Both the position numbers and the translations under genes were made by a program. This document shows positions 40,759 through 47,990 of a stretch of 64,000 nt of DNA, one piece after another (positions within the stretch are counted from its first letter, which is position 1; each line of letters begins with the position of its first letter). Source of the DNA: UBA6168 sp964508135 (GTDB lineage: Bacteria; Bacteroidota; Bacteroidia; Chitinophagales; Saprospiraceae); contig CAZDSU010000010.1 in NCBI GenBank assembly GCA_964508135.1, positions 53,590 to 117,589 on the forward strand, given 5' to 3'. The notes beneath the pieces were generated by a model. It made no database searches, was not told the DNA's origin, and saw only the letters and a program-made list of their open reading frames with translations.

Positions 40759-42192
40759 CTACCCAAATAAATCCTCCAGCGTCATAACCTTCTCCACTAC
40801 CCCCAAACTATGTTGGTTCACATTAATTCCAAAGGTAGTCATCAGGGTGAGCATCAGGTATTTTCTGGTATTTGTCGTTTCCTGGAAAACCCTCAATTTT
40901 TCCCGCAATACCTTGGCGTATTCGCCGTCAATTGTCATTTCTGTTTTATAAAATTTGATTTCAAAAATATTGATTACCTGGTCGTTGCGGTCAATCAACA
41001 GATCAATCTGTGCGCCTTTTTCAGTGGCAGTTCCTTGTTTGAAAAAAGTAGAAGCCTTCGAATATACCCCGGCAATGCCCAATGCCTTTTTGAGTTGGGG
41101 AACATGCTTGAGGCAACAATTTTCATACGCGTAGCCGCTCCAGGATTTATAGGTTTGGGTCTGGCTCAAATGCTGCCAGGTGCCACTGCCTTCATTGGCC
41201 TTATCCTCAACAAATTGAAGGTAAAAAAGGGAATATTCATCCGTCAGGCGATAGAGCGTGTCCTTCTTTTTTTTGTCAAAGGGAAGGTAGGAAGTAATAA
41301 AACCCGATTGTTCCAATTCCAGCAAAACCCTCGACGTATTGCCGCCTTCCGATAGTTTGCCTTTTTGCACGACCTGCTGCCGCGTCAATCCTTGGCGGGT
41401 GGCAGCCAAAGCCCTGATAACGGCCACATGTTTGTCGGCGTTGGAAAAAAGGGAAGGGTATAGCCTGGAAAACTCGTCCCGCAAAATCCCATTTTGGGAA
41501 AAACAGAGGTCATCAATATTCTGGACGGCACTTTTCCCTGCCTTTATTTCTTTCAAATAATGCGGGATGCCGCCAAGGGCCATATAAAGCTCGACAACCT
41601 GGTAGCGGGTAAAGCCTATGTTCCTGCTTTTGAGATAGGATTCCGTTTCGGCCAAATTGAAGGGTTGCAGGTAAATGCGTTTCGTAATCCGGTTGTGCAG
41701 CCCGCCCCTGTTGTTCACTACATTATCTATCATCCAGGAAGCCGCCGAGCCGCATATAACCACGACCACGTTATTGTTGACCGCCCAACTGTTCCAGAAA
41801 AAGCCCAGGCCCGTCAGGAAATCCGATTTGCGGGAAGCCAGCCAAGGCAATTCATCAAAAAAGACCACGCTTTTGCCTTCGTCATTTTTTTCGCCCAAAT
41901 ACATGACCAACATTTGAAAAGCCGCCAACCAATTGGCTGGTTGGTTATGGGGCATTTCGTGGCCAGTATATTGGCGGAGGGTGAAATTGAAATGTTGGAG
42001 TTGTTTTTCAAGGGAAGCATCCTGTAGCCCCGTTATTTCAAAAACGATTTGCGCTTTGTAAACCGCTTTTATCAAAAAGGTTTTCCCGACCCTGCGCCTG
42101 CCGATAACGGCCACCATCTCCGCCTCCTTGGACTGGAGGGCATCCAATAAAACCTGCTGTTCTTCTTGGCGGCCAATGAGTTCGTTTTCCAT
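40759..42192 (-). CDS. AAA-type ATPase with C-terminal nuclease-like motif (DUF234-type)
   Basis: A 477-residue protein of the 'archaeal-type ATPase' group. Walker A is GRRRVGKT (31-38) and Walker B is VVFFDELPW (109-117). A sensor-like segment VVVVICGSAASWM follows, then a winged-helix region (about 270-330; RQGLTRQQVVQKGKLSEGGN). The C terminus has IDLLIDRNDQ then NIFEIKF, a D-x13-E-x-K spacing (Asp397, Glu411, Lys413) as in PD-(D/E)XK nucleases. Biological roles of this family are poorly known. Its promoter region is an array of CGGGCGAAAT inverted repeats, and the cassette is bracketed by a duplicated terminator. Confidence 0.85.
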   Translation of the reverse strand: MENELIGRQEEQQVLLDALQSKEAEMVAVIGRRRVGKTFLIKAVYKAQIVFEITGLQDASLEKQLQHFNFTLRQYTGHEMPHNQPANWLAAFQMLVMYLGEKNDEGKSVVFFDELPWLASRKSDFLTGLGFFWNSWAVNNNVVVVICGSAASWMIDNVVNNRGGLHNRITKRIYLQPFNLAETESYLKSRNIGFTRYQVVELYMALGGIPHYLKEIKAGKSAVQNIDDLCFSQNGILRDEFSRLYPSLFSNADKHVAVIRALAATRQGLTRQQVVQKGKLSEGGNTSRVLLELEQSGFITSYLPFDKKKKDTLYRLTDEYSLFYLQFVEDKANEGSGTWQHLSQTQTYKSWSGYAYENCCLKHVPQLKKALGIAGVYSKASTFFKQGTATEKGAQIDLLIDRNDQVINIFEIKFYKTEMTIDGEYAKVLREKLRVFQETTNTRKYLMLTLMTTFGINVNQHSLGVVEKVMTLEDLFG

Positions 42193-42200
42193 GTTGAAGC

Positions 42201-42324
42201 ATTTTTACCGGGCGAAATCCCGGTAAAAATACATACATTTCGCCCGTTAAATACTATTGAACGGGCGAAATGTTGCTTTTCAAACCCATATTTCGCCCGA
42301 AAGCCACTCGTCAACGGGCGGAAT
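42201..42324. repeat. Array of five CGGGCGAAAT motifs in three hairpins upstream of the ATPase gene
   Basis: Five copies of the core CGGGCGAAAT occur within 124 bases: 42209-42218 (+), 42237-42246 (-), 42262-42271 (+), 42290-42299 (-) and 42315-42324 (+, one mismatch). Hairpin 1: ATTTTTACCGGG/CCCGGTAAAAAT with loop CGAAAT (42201-42230). Hairpin 2: CATTTCGCCCGTT/AACGGGCGAAATG (42236-42248 with 42260-42272). Hairpin 3: copies 4 and 5. The array ends 8 bases from the ATPase start codon, so it lies in its promoter/leader. It may be the binding site of the ATPase itself or the end of a mobile unit (inference). Confidence 0.92.
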
Positions 42325-42387
42325 CCGCTATTGTGCTTTGAACAAAATCATTTTGGGGGGGGAAGGGAGTTGCCATCTGCCGAAAAA

Positions 42388-42430
42388 AAATGCGCATGAA
42401 TAGTGGTCGGCCTCCGTGCGCAATTTTTTT
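42388..42430 (+). repeat. Second, degenerate copy of the LolA-gene terminator
   Basis: GCCTCCGTGCGCAATTTTTT (42410-42429) is identical to 40592-40611, and the preceding 20 bases are a diverged copy of the other stem arm (ATGCGCATGAA in place of TTGCGCACGGA). The two copies bracket the ATPase gene and its repeat array, as if a cassette had been inserted with duplication of its target. Confidence 0.8.
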
Positions 42431-42483
42431 TTTGCGAAAACCAACCTAACTGTGACGACAGCCGTATTTTGTACCAAAATGAC

Positions 42484-43686
42484 ATGCAATTGAAAGAAGA
42501 AATCAAAAAACTGGCTACCAGCTTTCATGCTGAAATCGTTGAAATCCGGCGACACCAGCACAGCCACCCAGAGCTTTCTTTTCAGGAAGTGGAGACTGGG
42601 AAATTCATCGCCACTAAGCTGGCCAGCTATGGCATCCGACATGAGCATGGCTGGGGTGTGAACGGCGTAGTGGCCTATATCGAAGGCAAAAACCCGTCGA
42701 AAAAGACCATCGCACTAAGGGCTGATATAGACGCACTTCCCATCACCGAGATGAACGATGTGTCGTACAAGTCTCAAAACCAAGGGGTTATGCACGCCTG
42801 CGGCCATGATGTCCACTCGGCATCCCTGCTGGGGGCAGCCCGCATCCTCCACGAATTGAGGAGCGAATTTGAGGGCACGATAAAATTGATTTTCCAACCA
42901 GCGGAGGAGCGGCTGCCCGGCGGTGCCTCCATCCTCATTGCTGAAGGCGTACTGGAAAATCCCGTCCCTGCCAACATCATCGGGCAACACGTACTCCCGG
43001 CGTTGGCCACGGGCAAGGTAGGCTTTCGACCCGGCATGTTCATGGCCAGTGCCGATGAGCTGTACGTCACCGTGCGGGGCAAAGGCGGCCACGGCGCAGT
43101 ACCGCAAGATGCCATTGACCCAGTGCTCATCGCCTCGCATATCGTGGTGGCGTTGCAGCAAATCGTTAGCCGGAACGCCAATCCCATCGTGCCAACAGTG
43201 GTGACTTTTGGCAAAATCAATTCGACGAGCGGCTCCACCAACGTCATTCCGAACGAGGTGAAAATGGAGGGCACCTTTCGCACGATGGACGAGGATTGGC
43301 GGGCTAAAGCGCACGGCCTGATGAAAAAAATGGCCGAAACCCTCGCCGAAAGCATGGGCGGCAGCTGCGATTTTCATATTGAAAGGGGCTACCCTTTCCT
43401 AAAAAACGACGAGGAACTTACGCTGCGCTCCAAGCAATTCGCCATTGAATTCCTCGGCGCAGAGAATGTCGTTGACTTGCCCATGCGCATGACGGCGGAA
43501 GATTTCGCCTATTATTCGCAGGTAATTCCGGCATGCTTTTACCGCCTCGGCACGGGTAACGTGGACAAGGGCATCACCTCGCCCATCCATACGGATACCT
43601 TTGACGTGGACGAGGACAGTTTGCTGGTGGGAATGGGATTGATGAGCTGGTTGGCGGTTTGTGAGTTGGGAGGTTTGGAGGCATGA
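42484..43686 (+). CDS. M20-family amidohydrolase (hippurate hydrolase-like)
   Basis: A 400-residue metallo-amidohydrolase of subfamily M20D. The start at 42484 (MQLKEEIKKLATSFHAEIVE) fits the family; the upstream open frame is not conserved. Metal and catalytic motifs: RRHQHSHPELSFQE, ALRADIDALPI, MHACGHDVHSA (Cys/His ligands), FQPAEERLPGGA (catalytic Glu pair) and the late HTDTFDVDE. A dimerisation domain lies in the middle (about 180-300; GKGGHGAVPQDAIDPV). Likely substrates are N-acyl amino acids or indole-amino-acid conjugates; the exact one is unknown. Confidence 0.93.
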   Translation: MQLKEEIKKLATSFHAEIVEIRRHQHSHPELSFQEVETGKFIATKLASYGIRHEHGWGVNGVVAYIEGKNPSKKTIALRADIDALPITEMNDVSYKSQNQGVMHACGHDVHSASLLGAARILHELRSEFEGTIKLIFQPAEERLPGGASILIAEGVLENPVPANIIGQHVLPALATGKVGFRPGMFMASADELYVTVRGKGGHGAVPQDAIDPVLIASHIVVALQQIVSRNANPIVPTVVTFGKINSTSGSTNVIPNEVKMEGTFRTMDEDWRAKAHGLMKKMAETLAESMGGSCDFHIERGYPFLKNDEELTLRSKQFAIEFLGAENVVDLPMRMTAEDFAYYSQVIPACFYRLGTGNVDKGITSPIHTDTFDVDEDSLLVGMGLMSWLAVCELGGLEA

Positions 43687-43769
43687 GGTATATTGGCGAG
43701 CAGGAAAATCAATGCTTTTACAGGAAAATAGAGTTGCCTTTTTTGCAAAAAAAATCCTCGATAATGACG

Positions 43770-44269
43770 GGAAAACATTCGTTCACGAAGTAACAACCTG
43801 GCCGAAGCAGCCATCGAATCAAAATGGCTCATCAATTTCACGGGCCTTGCCGCCGGAAAGTTCACCGGCGACAAGGACGTGTTTCCTATTCGTGGATAGA
43901 TTATGAAAGCGGAAAAGCTGCCAAGCTACCCTACCTCACCGACAACGATTGGTCGAACAGCAATGACATATATTTTCCCGAGACGAGACTGCACGGTGCA
44001 CGGTGGCACTGCGCAAGTGACCAATGACGACGAAAGCCCAAACGAAAAAGATTCTGAGGAAATACTGCGGCGTTGTTCGAACCTGTTGCCGGTTCTGTCA
44101 ACGGCGGTAGTGAAGTCGGTAGCGATGGGCCTGCGGCTCCGGTAGAACAACTATTCGATTGGAGCGGGAACCTTTCACGAATATTATCCACAACTACGGA
44201 CACGGTGGCGGTGGGTATACTGTCTCGTGGGGCTGTGCTTTTGAAGTGGTTGAGGATTTGAGGATTTGA
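43770..44269 (+). pseudogene. Remnant of a D-amino-acid oxidase (FAD) gene
   Basis: Three fragments in different frames keep the order of DAO-type oxidases. 43795-43896 reads AAIESKWLINFTGLAAGKFT and ends VFPIRG before a stop. 43969-44097 reads YIFPRRDCTVHGGTAQVTND then SEEILRRCSNLLPVL. 44180-44269 reads NIIHNYGHGGGGYTVSWGCA then FEVV. The last is the FAD-binding C-terminal signature of DAO. The N-terminal FAD fold is absent. Stops and frame changes show real decay rather than one sequencing error. The end runs into a tandem-word hairpin. Confidence 0.75.
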
Positions 44270-44331
44270 GGGCATGAGAGTTTGAGAGGGGACCCTGCTC
44301 AAACCCTCAATTTCTCGAACTCTCAAACCCT
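44250..44331. repeat. Tandem-word hairpin (GAGGATTTGAGG type)
   Basis: The left arm of GATTTGAGG/GAGTTTGAGAGG words (44250-44290) faces a right arm CTCAAACCCTCAATTTCTCG and following (44299-44331). It takes up the last codons of the DAO remnant and the stop codon of a possible small membrane protein on the other strand. Same vocabulary as 32063-32188. Confidence 0.85.
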
Positions 44332-44424
44332 ATTCTTGTCCAGCCGTTCAGAAAGCCAGTTGGTCAACGTGATAACGCCACCACCAAGAAGGAATGCCCC
44401 AAGTGCAAATTGAAAGATAATCAT
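44323..44424 (-). CDS. Possible 33-residue single-pass membrane micro-protein
   Basis: An ATG frame at 44424 encodes MIIFQFALGAFLLGGGVITL then TNWLSERLDKNRV. One hydrophobic helix (about residues 2-20) is followed by a short basic/polar tail, a shape common to real membrane micro-proteins. Its stop codon lies within the tandem-word hairpin. Too short for standard gene finders; the family is not recognised. Confidence 0.35.
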   Translation of the reverse strand: MIIFQFALGAFLLGGGVITLTNWLSERLDKNRV

Positions 44425-44744
44425 AGCCTAAAACCGTTTTTGAGATGAAGGAAATAGTATCTAAAAACTTGGGAAGGCCGAAAAGGGAAGTACTTACGAG
44501 TGGGAAAGACAACCCCATGCAACCCTCCCGGTACAGATAAACTGCACCAGCGGATTTTTACATTTTGTGTACAAATGTTGCATGGGACGAATTGAGTATC
44601 AGTAATTATCGAAATTGGATAGGCGCAAAAAATAAAATGTTAAATAAAATTCACTTTCGTAAACAACTGTGATTGCGCCAAGTAACTACAATGACTATTA
44701 AGACAATTACCTTGCCAAAACACTCATATAAATAAAGAAAAATA
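44425..44744. other. A/T-rich intergenic region downstream of pabB
   Basis: About 320 bases without a credible gene. It contains a spaced inverted repeat CCCATGCAAC (44514-44523) / GTTGCATGGG (44577-44586) with a 53-nt loop. Base composition is more A/T-rich than the surroundings. The region is downstream of the minus-strand pabB and upstream of the minus-strand micro-protein, whose promoter would lie here. Confidence 0.5.
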
Positions 44745-46082
44745 TCAGGAAAGTACTTTGAAAATACCTTGTGCCTTTAGCAGGCACTCTTCGTACTCCA
44801 TTTCCGGCATCGAATCGTAAACGATGGCGCCTCCGGCCTGAAAGGAAAGATAGCGGTCACAACCGTTGTAGAAAATGCTGCGGATGACCACGTTAAAGTC
44901 AAAATCGCCATGCGGTGTGAAGTAGCCTACCGCTCCGGAATACAGCCCTCGCTTCGTCCGCTCGTACTGTTCGATAAGTTCCATGCTACGAACCTTGGGC
45001 GCTCCGGCCATTGAACCCATCGGGAAGGCTCGTCGAATGGCATCCACCGGGTGGACGCTTGGCAATAGCTCACCGCTCACCGTCGAAATCATCTGAAAAA
45101 CTTGCTCGAACTGATAAACGCCGAACAGCTCCTCCACCTTCACCGAGCCTGTCCGACAGGAGCGGGCAAGGTCGTTGCGCACTAGGTCCACAATCATCAC
45201 ATTCTCCGAGCGATCCTTAGGGCTGAGGTACAGTTGCTGGCGCAATGCGGCATCTTCCTCGGCTGTCCGGCCACGTCGCATGGTACCTTTGATTGGTTGA
45301 GAAAGCAGTTTTTGACCAGTTTTTTTCAAAAACCGTTCTGGGCTGGCACAAAGTAGGTAGCGGTCGTGCAGGCGGTAGAAGGTAGAAAATGGTGCTTTGC
45401 CCACCCTGTTTAAGCGCTGGAATATGGCGGCGGCATTGAGCTGGCATTGCTCCGCAAAAAACTCTTGACAAAAATTCATCTCATAAATATCGCCCCGAAG
45501 GATGTGTTGCCGGATGGTCTGTACTGTGTCGAGGTAGTCGGGGAGGGAGATGCGGGGGGCGATGAGTTTCGAATTTCGAGTTTCGAGTTTTGAGTCTTGG
45601 GGTAGTGCTTTGCTGATCGTTATAAAAATGCTCGAAGGCTGTTCATTTAGGCTGTGAATGGTAGCATTTTGTGATGAGATTTCGATGACGACCTTGGGTT
45701 GGAAAAAGTGAAGGGCTGGAAAGCCAATGCAGTCAAAATTATTGGAAGTAAGACGAGGTTCCACATCGTTTTTCAGGTCGTAGGTCAGGTAGCCAAAAAG
45801 CCAGTCCTGCTTTTCATCCACAAAGGATTTCAAGGCGTCGAAAGCACCAAGCTCAGTGTTCTTGACCAGCTCGGAAGCGATGCCCACGGCCAGCAGGCAG
45901 TCATAATCGCTGCCAATGAAACCTTGGTAGCTGTTGCTGTCCAGGTAGCAGGCCACCTCAAAGTTAGCTGCCCAGTCAAAGGCTCGTTGCTTGAAATCGT
46001 GGCCTCTCGGCAATGAAAATGTTTCGGAAATCCTTGTCAATTTGCCGTTTTTACTCAAAAATCCAGGTAGTTTTTTCAGCAA
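44745..46082 (-). CDS. pabB: Aminodeoxychorismate synthase component I
   Basis: A 445-residue chorismate-binding enzyme. The diagnostic PIKGTMRRG (Lys near residue 265) marks PabB rather than anthranilate synthase, which has PIAGT; the lysine is the ADC-synthase nucleophile. The C-terminal signature includes SENVMIVDLVRNDLARSC, FPMGSMAGAPKVRSMELIEQ and SFQAGGAIVYDSMPEMEYEE. It makes aminodeoxychorismate for folate using ammonia from PabA, which is not in the window. A tandem-word repeat encodes a low-complexity linker (DSKLETRNSKL) at about residue 165. The start overlaps the upstream nitroreductase stop by 32 bases. Confidence 0.93.
   Translation of the reverse strand: MLKKLPGFLSKNGKLTRISETFSLPRGHDFKQRAFDWAANFEVACYLDSNSYQGFIGSDYDCLLAVGIASELVKNTELGAFDALKSFVDEKQDWLFGYLTYDLKNDVEPRLTSNNFDCIGFPALHFFQPKVVIEISSQNATIHSLNEQPSSIFITISKALPQDSKLETRNSKLIAPRISLPDYLDTVQTIRQHILRGDIYEMNFCQEFFAEQCQLNAAAIFQRLNRVGKAPFSTFYRLHDRYLLCASPERFLKKTGQKLLSQPIKGTMRRGRTAEEDAALRQQLYLSPKDRSENVMIVDLVRNDLARSCRTGSVKVEELFGVYQFEQVFQMISTVSGELLPSVHPVDAIRRAFPMGSMAGAPKVRSMELIEQYERTKRGLYSGAVGYFTPHGDFDFNVVIRSIFYNGCDRYLSFQAGGAIVYDSMPEMEYEECLLKAQGIFKVLS
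45564..45600. repeat. Intragenic tandem words (TTTCGAG) within pabB
   Basis: Words GAGTTTC, GAATTTC, GAGTTTC, GAGTTTT, GAGTCTT follow one another. The stretch encodes a charged linker between the N-terminal domain and the chorismate-binding core. It matches the wording of the intergenic elements, but only one arm is evident. Confidence 0.75.
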
Positions 46083-46632
46083 CCGGCGAGCGCTTGCCAG
46101 GCAGCTCCGGCATATCGTGATAGCCCATGTAGAAAAGGCCGAGGCAGCGCTCCCCCTCCGCCAGCCCCAAAAACGTTTCGGCTTCGAGGGCAGCCTTCGG
46201 GGTGCTCCAGTAACTGCCGATGCCGTGGGCAGTGCAGGTTAACCACATATTTTGCACGGCGCAGGCAACGGCGGCAAGCTCCTCCCACTCCGGCACTCGC
46301 GCCTTGGCATCCCGTTGCATGCAAATGGCGATGACGCAGGCCGACAGTTTCGGGCTTTCTTTTGACTTGTTAAATTTGGCTTCTGAAAAGCCGGCTGGCG
46401 GTGTGTTGTTTAGGTAAAAGTCGCCGAGGTAATCGCCAAGCCGCGCCAAAGCCTCACCGACAAATACTTTGAAGCGCCAGGGCTCCGTTAAGCGGTGCGT
46501 GGGTGCCCAGTTCGCATTTTCCAGCATCTCCTCGATGATGGCCCTTGGAATGGGCTTTCTGTTGTATGTTTTCGGAAAAATTGACCTTCGCTTGCGCATC
46601 AGTTCTGCAACGAGTTCGGGAGTTACTGGCAT
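46051..46632 (-). CDS. Nitroreductase-family flavoprotein
   Basis: A 193-residue FMN-dependent oxidoreductase. The N-terminal RKRRSIFPKTYNRKPIPRAI and ENANWAPTHRLTEPWRF are the usual FMN-phosphate binding segments; AVACAVQNMWLTCTAHGIGS and the C-terminal LGLFYMGYHDMPELPGKRSP also fit the family. The physiological substrate is not predictable. It overlaps pabB by 32 bases on the same strand. Confidence 0.9.
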   Translation of the reverse strand: MPVTPELVAELMRKRRSIFPKTYNRKPIPRAIIEEMLENANWAPTHRLTEPWRFKVFVGEALARLGDYLGDFYLNNTPPAGFSEAKFNKSKESPKLSACVIAICMQRDAKARVPEWEELAAVACAVQNMWLTCTAHGIGSYWSTPKAALEAETFLGLAEGERCLGLFYMGYHDMPELPGKRSPVAEKTTWIFE

Positions 46633-46655
46633 TGTCTTAACTTTGGTTTTGATGA

Positions 46656-46734
46656 GACATTAGACCATAGACTTTAGACAGGCAAAGGTATCTCAAGTCT
46701 ATGGTCTCAAGTCTATAATCTATTGTCTATTCTT
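46656..46734. repeat. Tandem-word hairpin (TAGACCATAGACTTTAGACA)
   Basis: The left arm GACATTAGACCATAGACTTT and following (46656-46680) faces a longer right arm of AAGTCTATGGTCTCAAGTCT-type words (46693-46734). It separates the nitroreductase from the frameshifted membrane protein. Same vocabulary as 38749-38829. Confidence 0.85.
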
Positions 46735-46737
46735 GCA

Positions 46738-47095
46738 ATGATTTCAAAATTTAGAATGAAAATAGACCTGCTGAGTCAAGCCGTGCTGATAGTAGCCATC
46801 GTGTTGCTTGCTTGCTTCGCCTCCGGCCTCGCCCCCACCAACACCATGCTGGTGGTACTGGGCATCTGGCAACTCGCCAGCGCTTTCCACCTTATTTTAT
46901 GTGTACAGCCATATCAAACGACTGAACTACGTGAAAACGAGCATCGTGCTGGCCGTCAGCCTCCCCATCTGGATGCATTTTGTGGGCGACCTCGCTTACC
47001 TCCCAGTAGCTGGCGTCGTCATCTGGTATTTTTTCCAAACTATTTCTGATACTATTAAAGTGTACAACCGTCCCAGGTCTTTCTGGGATTTGTAA
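46738..47095 (+). pseudogene. Small multi-pass membrane protein with one frameshift
   Basis: Two overlapping frames join into about 118 residues. The first part is MISKFRMKIDLLSQAVLIVA then GIWQLASAFHLI; the second is YVYSHIKRLNYVK then TSIVLAVSLPIWMHFVGDLA and FFQTISDTIKVYNRP. Dropping one T from the T4 run at 46895-46898 joins them as AFHLIYVYSHIK. Three to four hydrophobic helices are predicted. The family is not recognised. It could be a decayed gene, a sequence error or, less likely, a programmed frameshift. Confidence 0.6.
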
Positions 47096-47098
47096 AGG

Positions 47099-47177
47099 TG
47101 AGATTGAGGGTTTGAGAATTTGAGACGAGCAGTCCCATTTTCTCAAATTCTCAGATTCTCAAATCCTCAAACTCTCG
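47099..47177. repeat. Tandem-word hairpin (GGGTTTGAGAATTTGAG)
   Basis: The left arm TGAGATTGAGGGTTTGAGAA and following (47099-47125) faces CTCAAATTCTCAGATTCTCA and following (47141-47177). It lies immediately upstream of the rhomboid gene start at 47184. Confidence 0.88.
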
Positions 47178-47183
47178 CAAAAA

Positions 47184-47858
47184 ATGATTTTTCCTATAGG
47201 CGACGACCAAGTTAAAGGTGGCCACCAACCGTGGTTCAGTTACAGCTTCATCGTGTTGAACGCCCTTTTTTTCCTGTACAAATTCAGCCTGAACCCAGCA
47301 CAGCAGGAAGCATTTGACCTTTACTTTGGTGCTATTTCAATTGAAATCACTCGTGGACAAGACTTGTTCACCCTTGTCACCAGCATGTTCGTACACGGCG
47401 ATTGGTGGCACCTTATCGGTAACATGCTATTCCTCTGGGTCTTCGCCGACAACATAGAAGCTACGGTGGGCAGCCTGAAATTCTTGGTGTTTTACTTCAT
47501 TGGCGGTTTCGCTGCGGTGGCGGCGCATATCTGGTTCAACATGAACAGTGAGGTGCCGATGGTCGGGGCAAGTGGTGCTATCTCAGCGGTGATGGGAGCC
47601 TACTTGGTCATGTTCCCCACATCCAGGATAAAAATGATATTCCTCGTTTTTCCCTTCCGAATCAGTGCTTGGATTTTCTTGGGGCTTTGGATTGTCCAGC
47701 AATGGTCGTATGGCACCTCCTCACAAGCCAGCGAAACAGGCAGCAGCGTGGCGTGGTGGGCACATATCGGCGGCTTCGCTATGGGCTTCATGACCGGCTT
47801 CCTTTTCCGTACCGCTGGTCACTTAGAAAACATTGAATTGGAAACCGAAGAAAGTTGA
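47184..47858 (+). CDS. Rhomboid-family intramembrane serine protease
   Basis: A 224-residue six-helix membrane protease. The catalytic serine is in GASGAISAV (Ser130) and the catalytic His in WWAHIGGFAMGF (His194). The first-helix region FVHGDWWHLIGNMLFLWVFA carries the conserved HxxxN (His76, Asn80) that forms the oxyanion site. Rhomboids cut substrates within membrane helices. A short cytoplasmic tail ends in acidic residues. Substrate unknown. Confidence 0.93.
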   Translation: MIFPIGDDQVKGGHQPWFSYSFIVLNALFFLYKFSLNPAQQEAFDLYFGAISIEITRGQDLFTLVTSMFVHGDWWHLIGNMLFLWVFADNIEATVGSLKFLVFYFIGGFAAVAAHIWFNMNSEVPMVGASGAISAVMGAYLVMFPTSRIKMIFLVFPFRISAWIFLGLWIVQQWSYGTSSQASETGSSVAWWAHIGGFAMGFMTGFLFRTAGHLENIELETEES

Positions 47859-47926
47859 TTCAGAAAGCTCTTTTCCCTGTTCAGTATTTGTTACAGTGCC
47901 GTGACATTTACACCAATGCCGTATTT

Positions 47927-47934
47927 TACTTTTG
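47927..47934 (+). promoter_or_regulatory. Candidate -7 box for hemA
   Basis: TACTTTTG matches TAnnTTTG and lies 57 bases upstream of the hemA start. A -33 TTG at proper spacing is not evident. Confidence 0.3.
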
Positions 47935-47990
47935 CTGGCGCTAAATTTAGGTATGTCTCAATATCTAAACTTGTCATTTGTCTTTAATTT

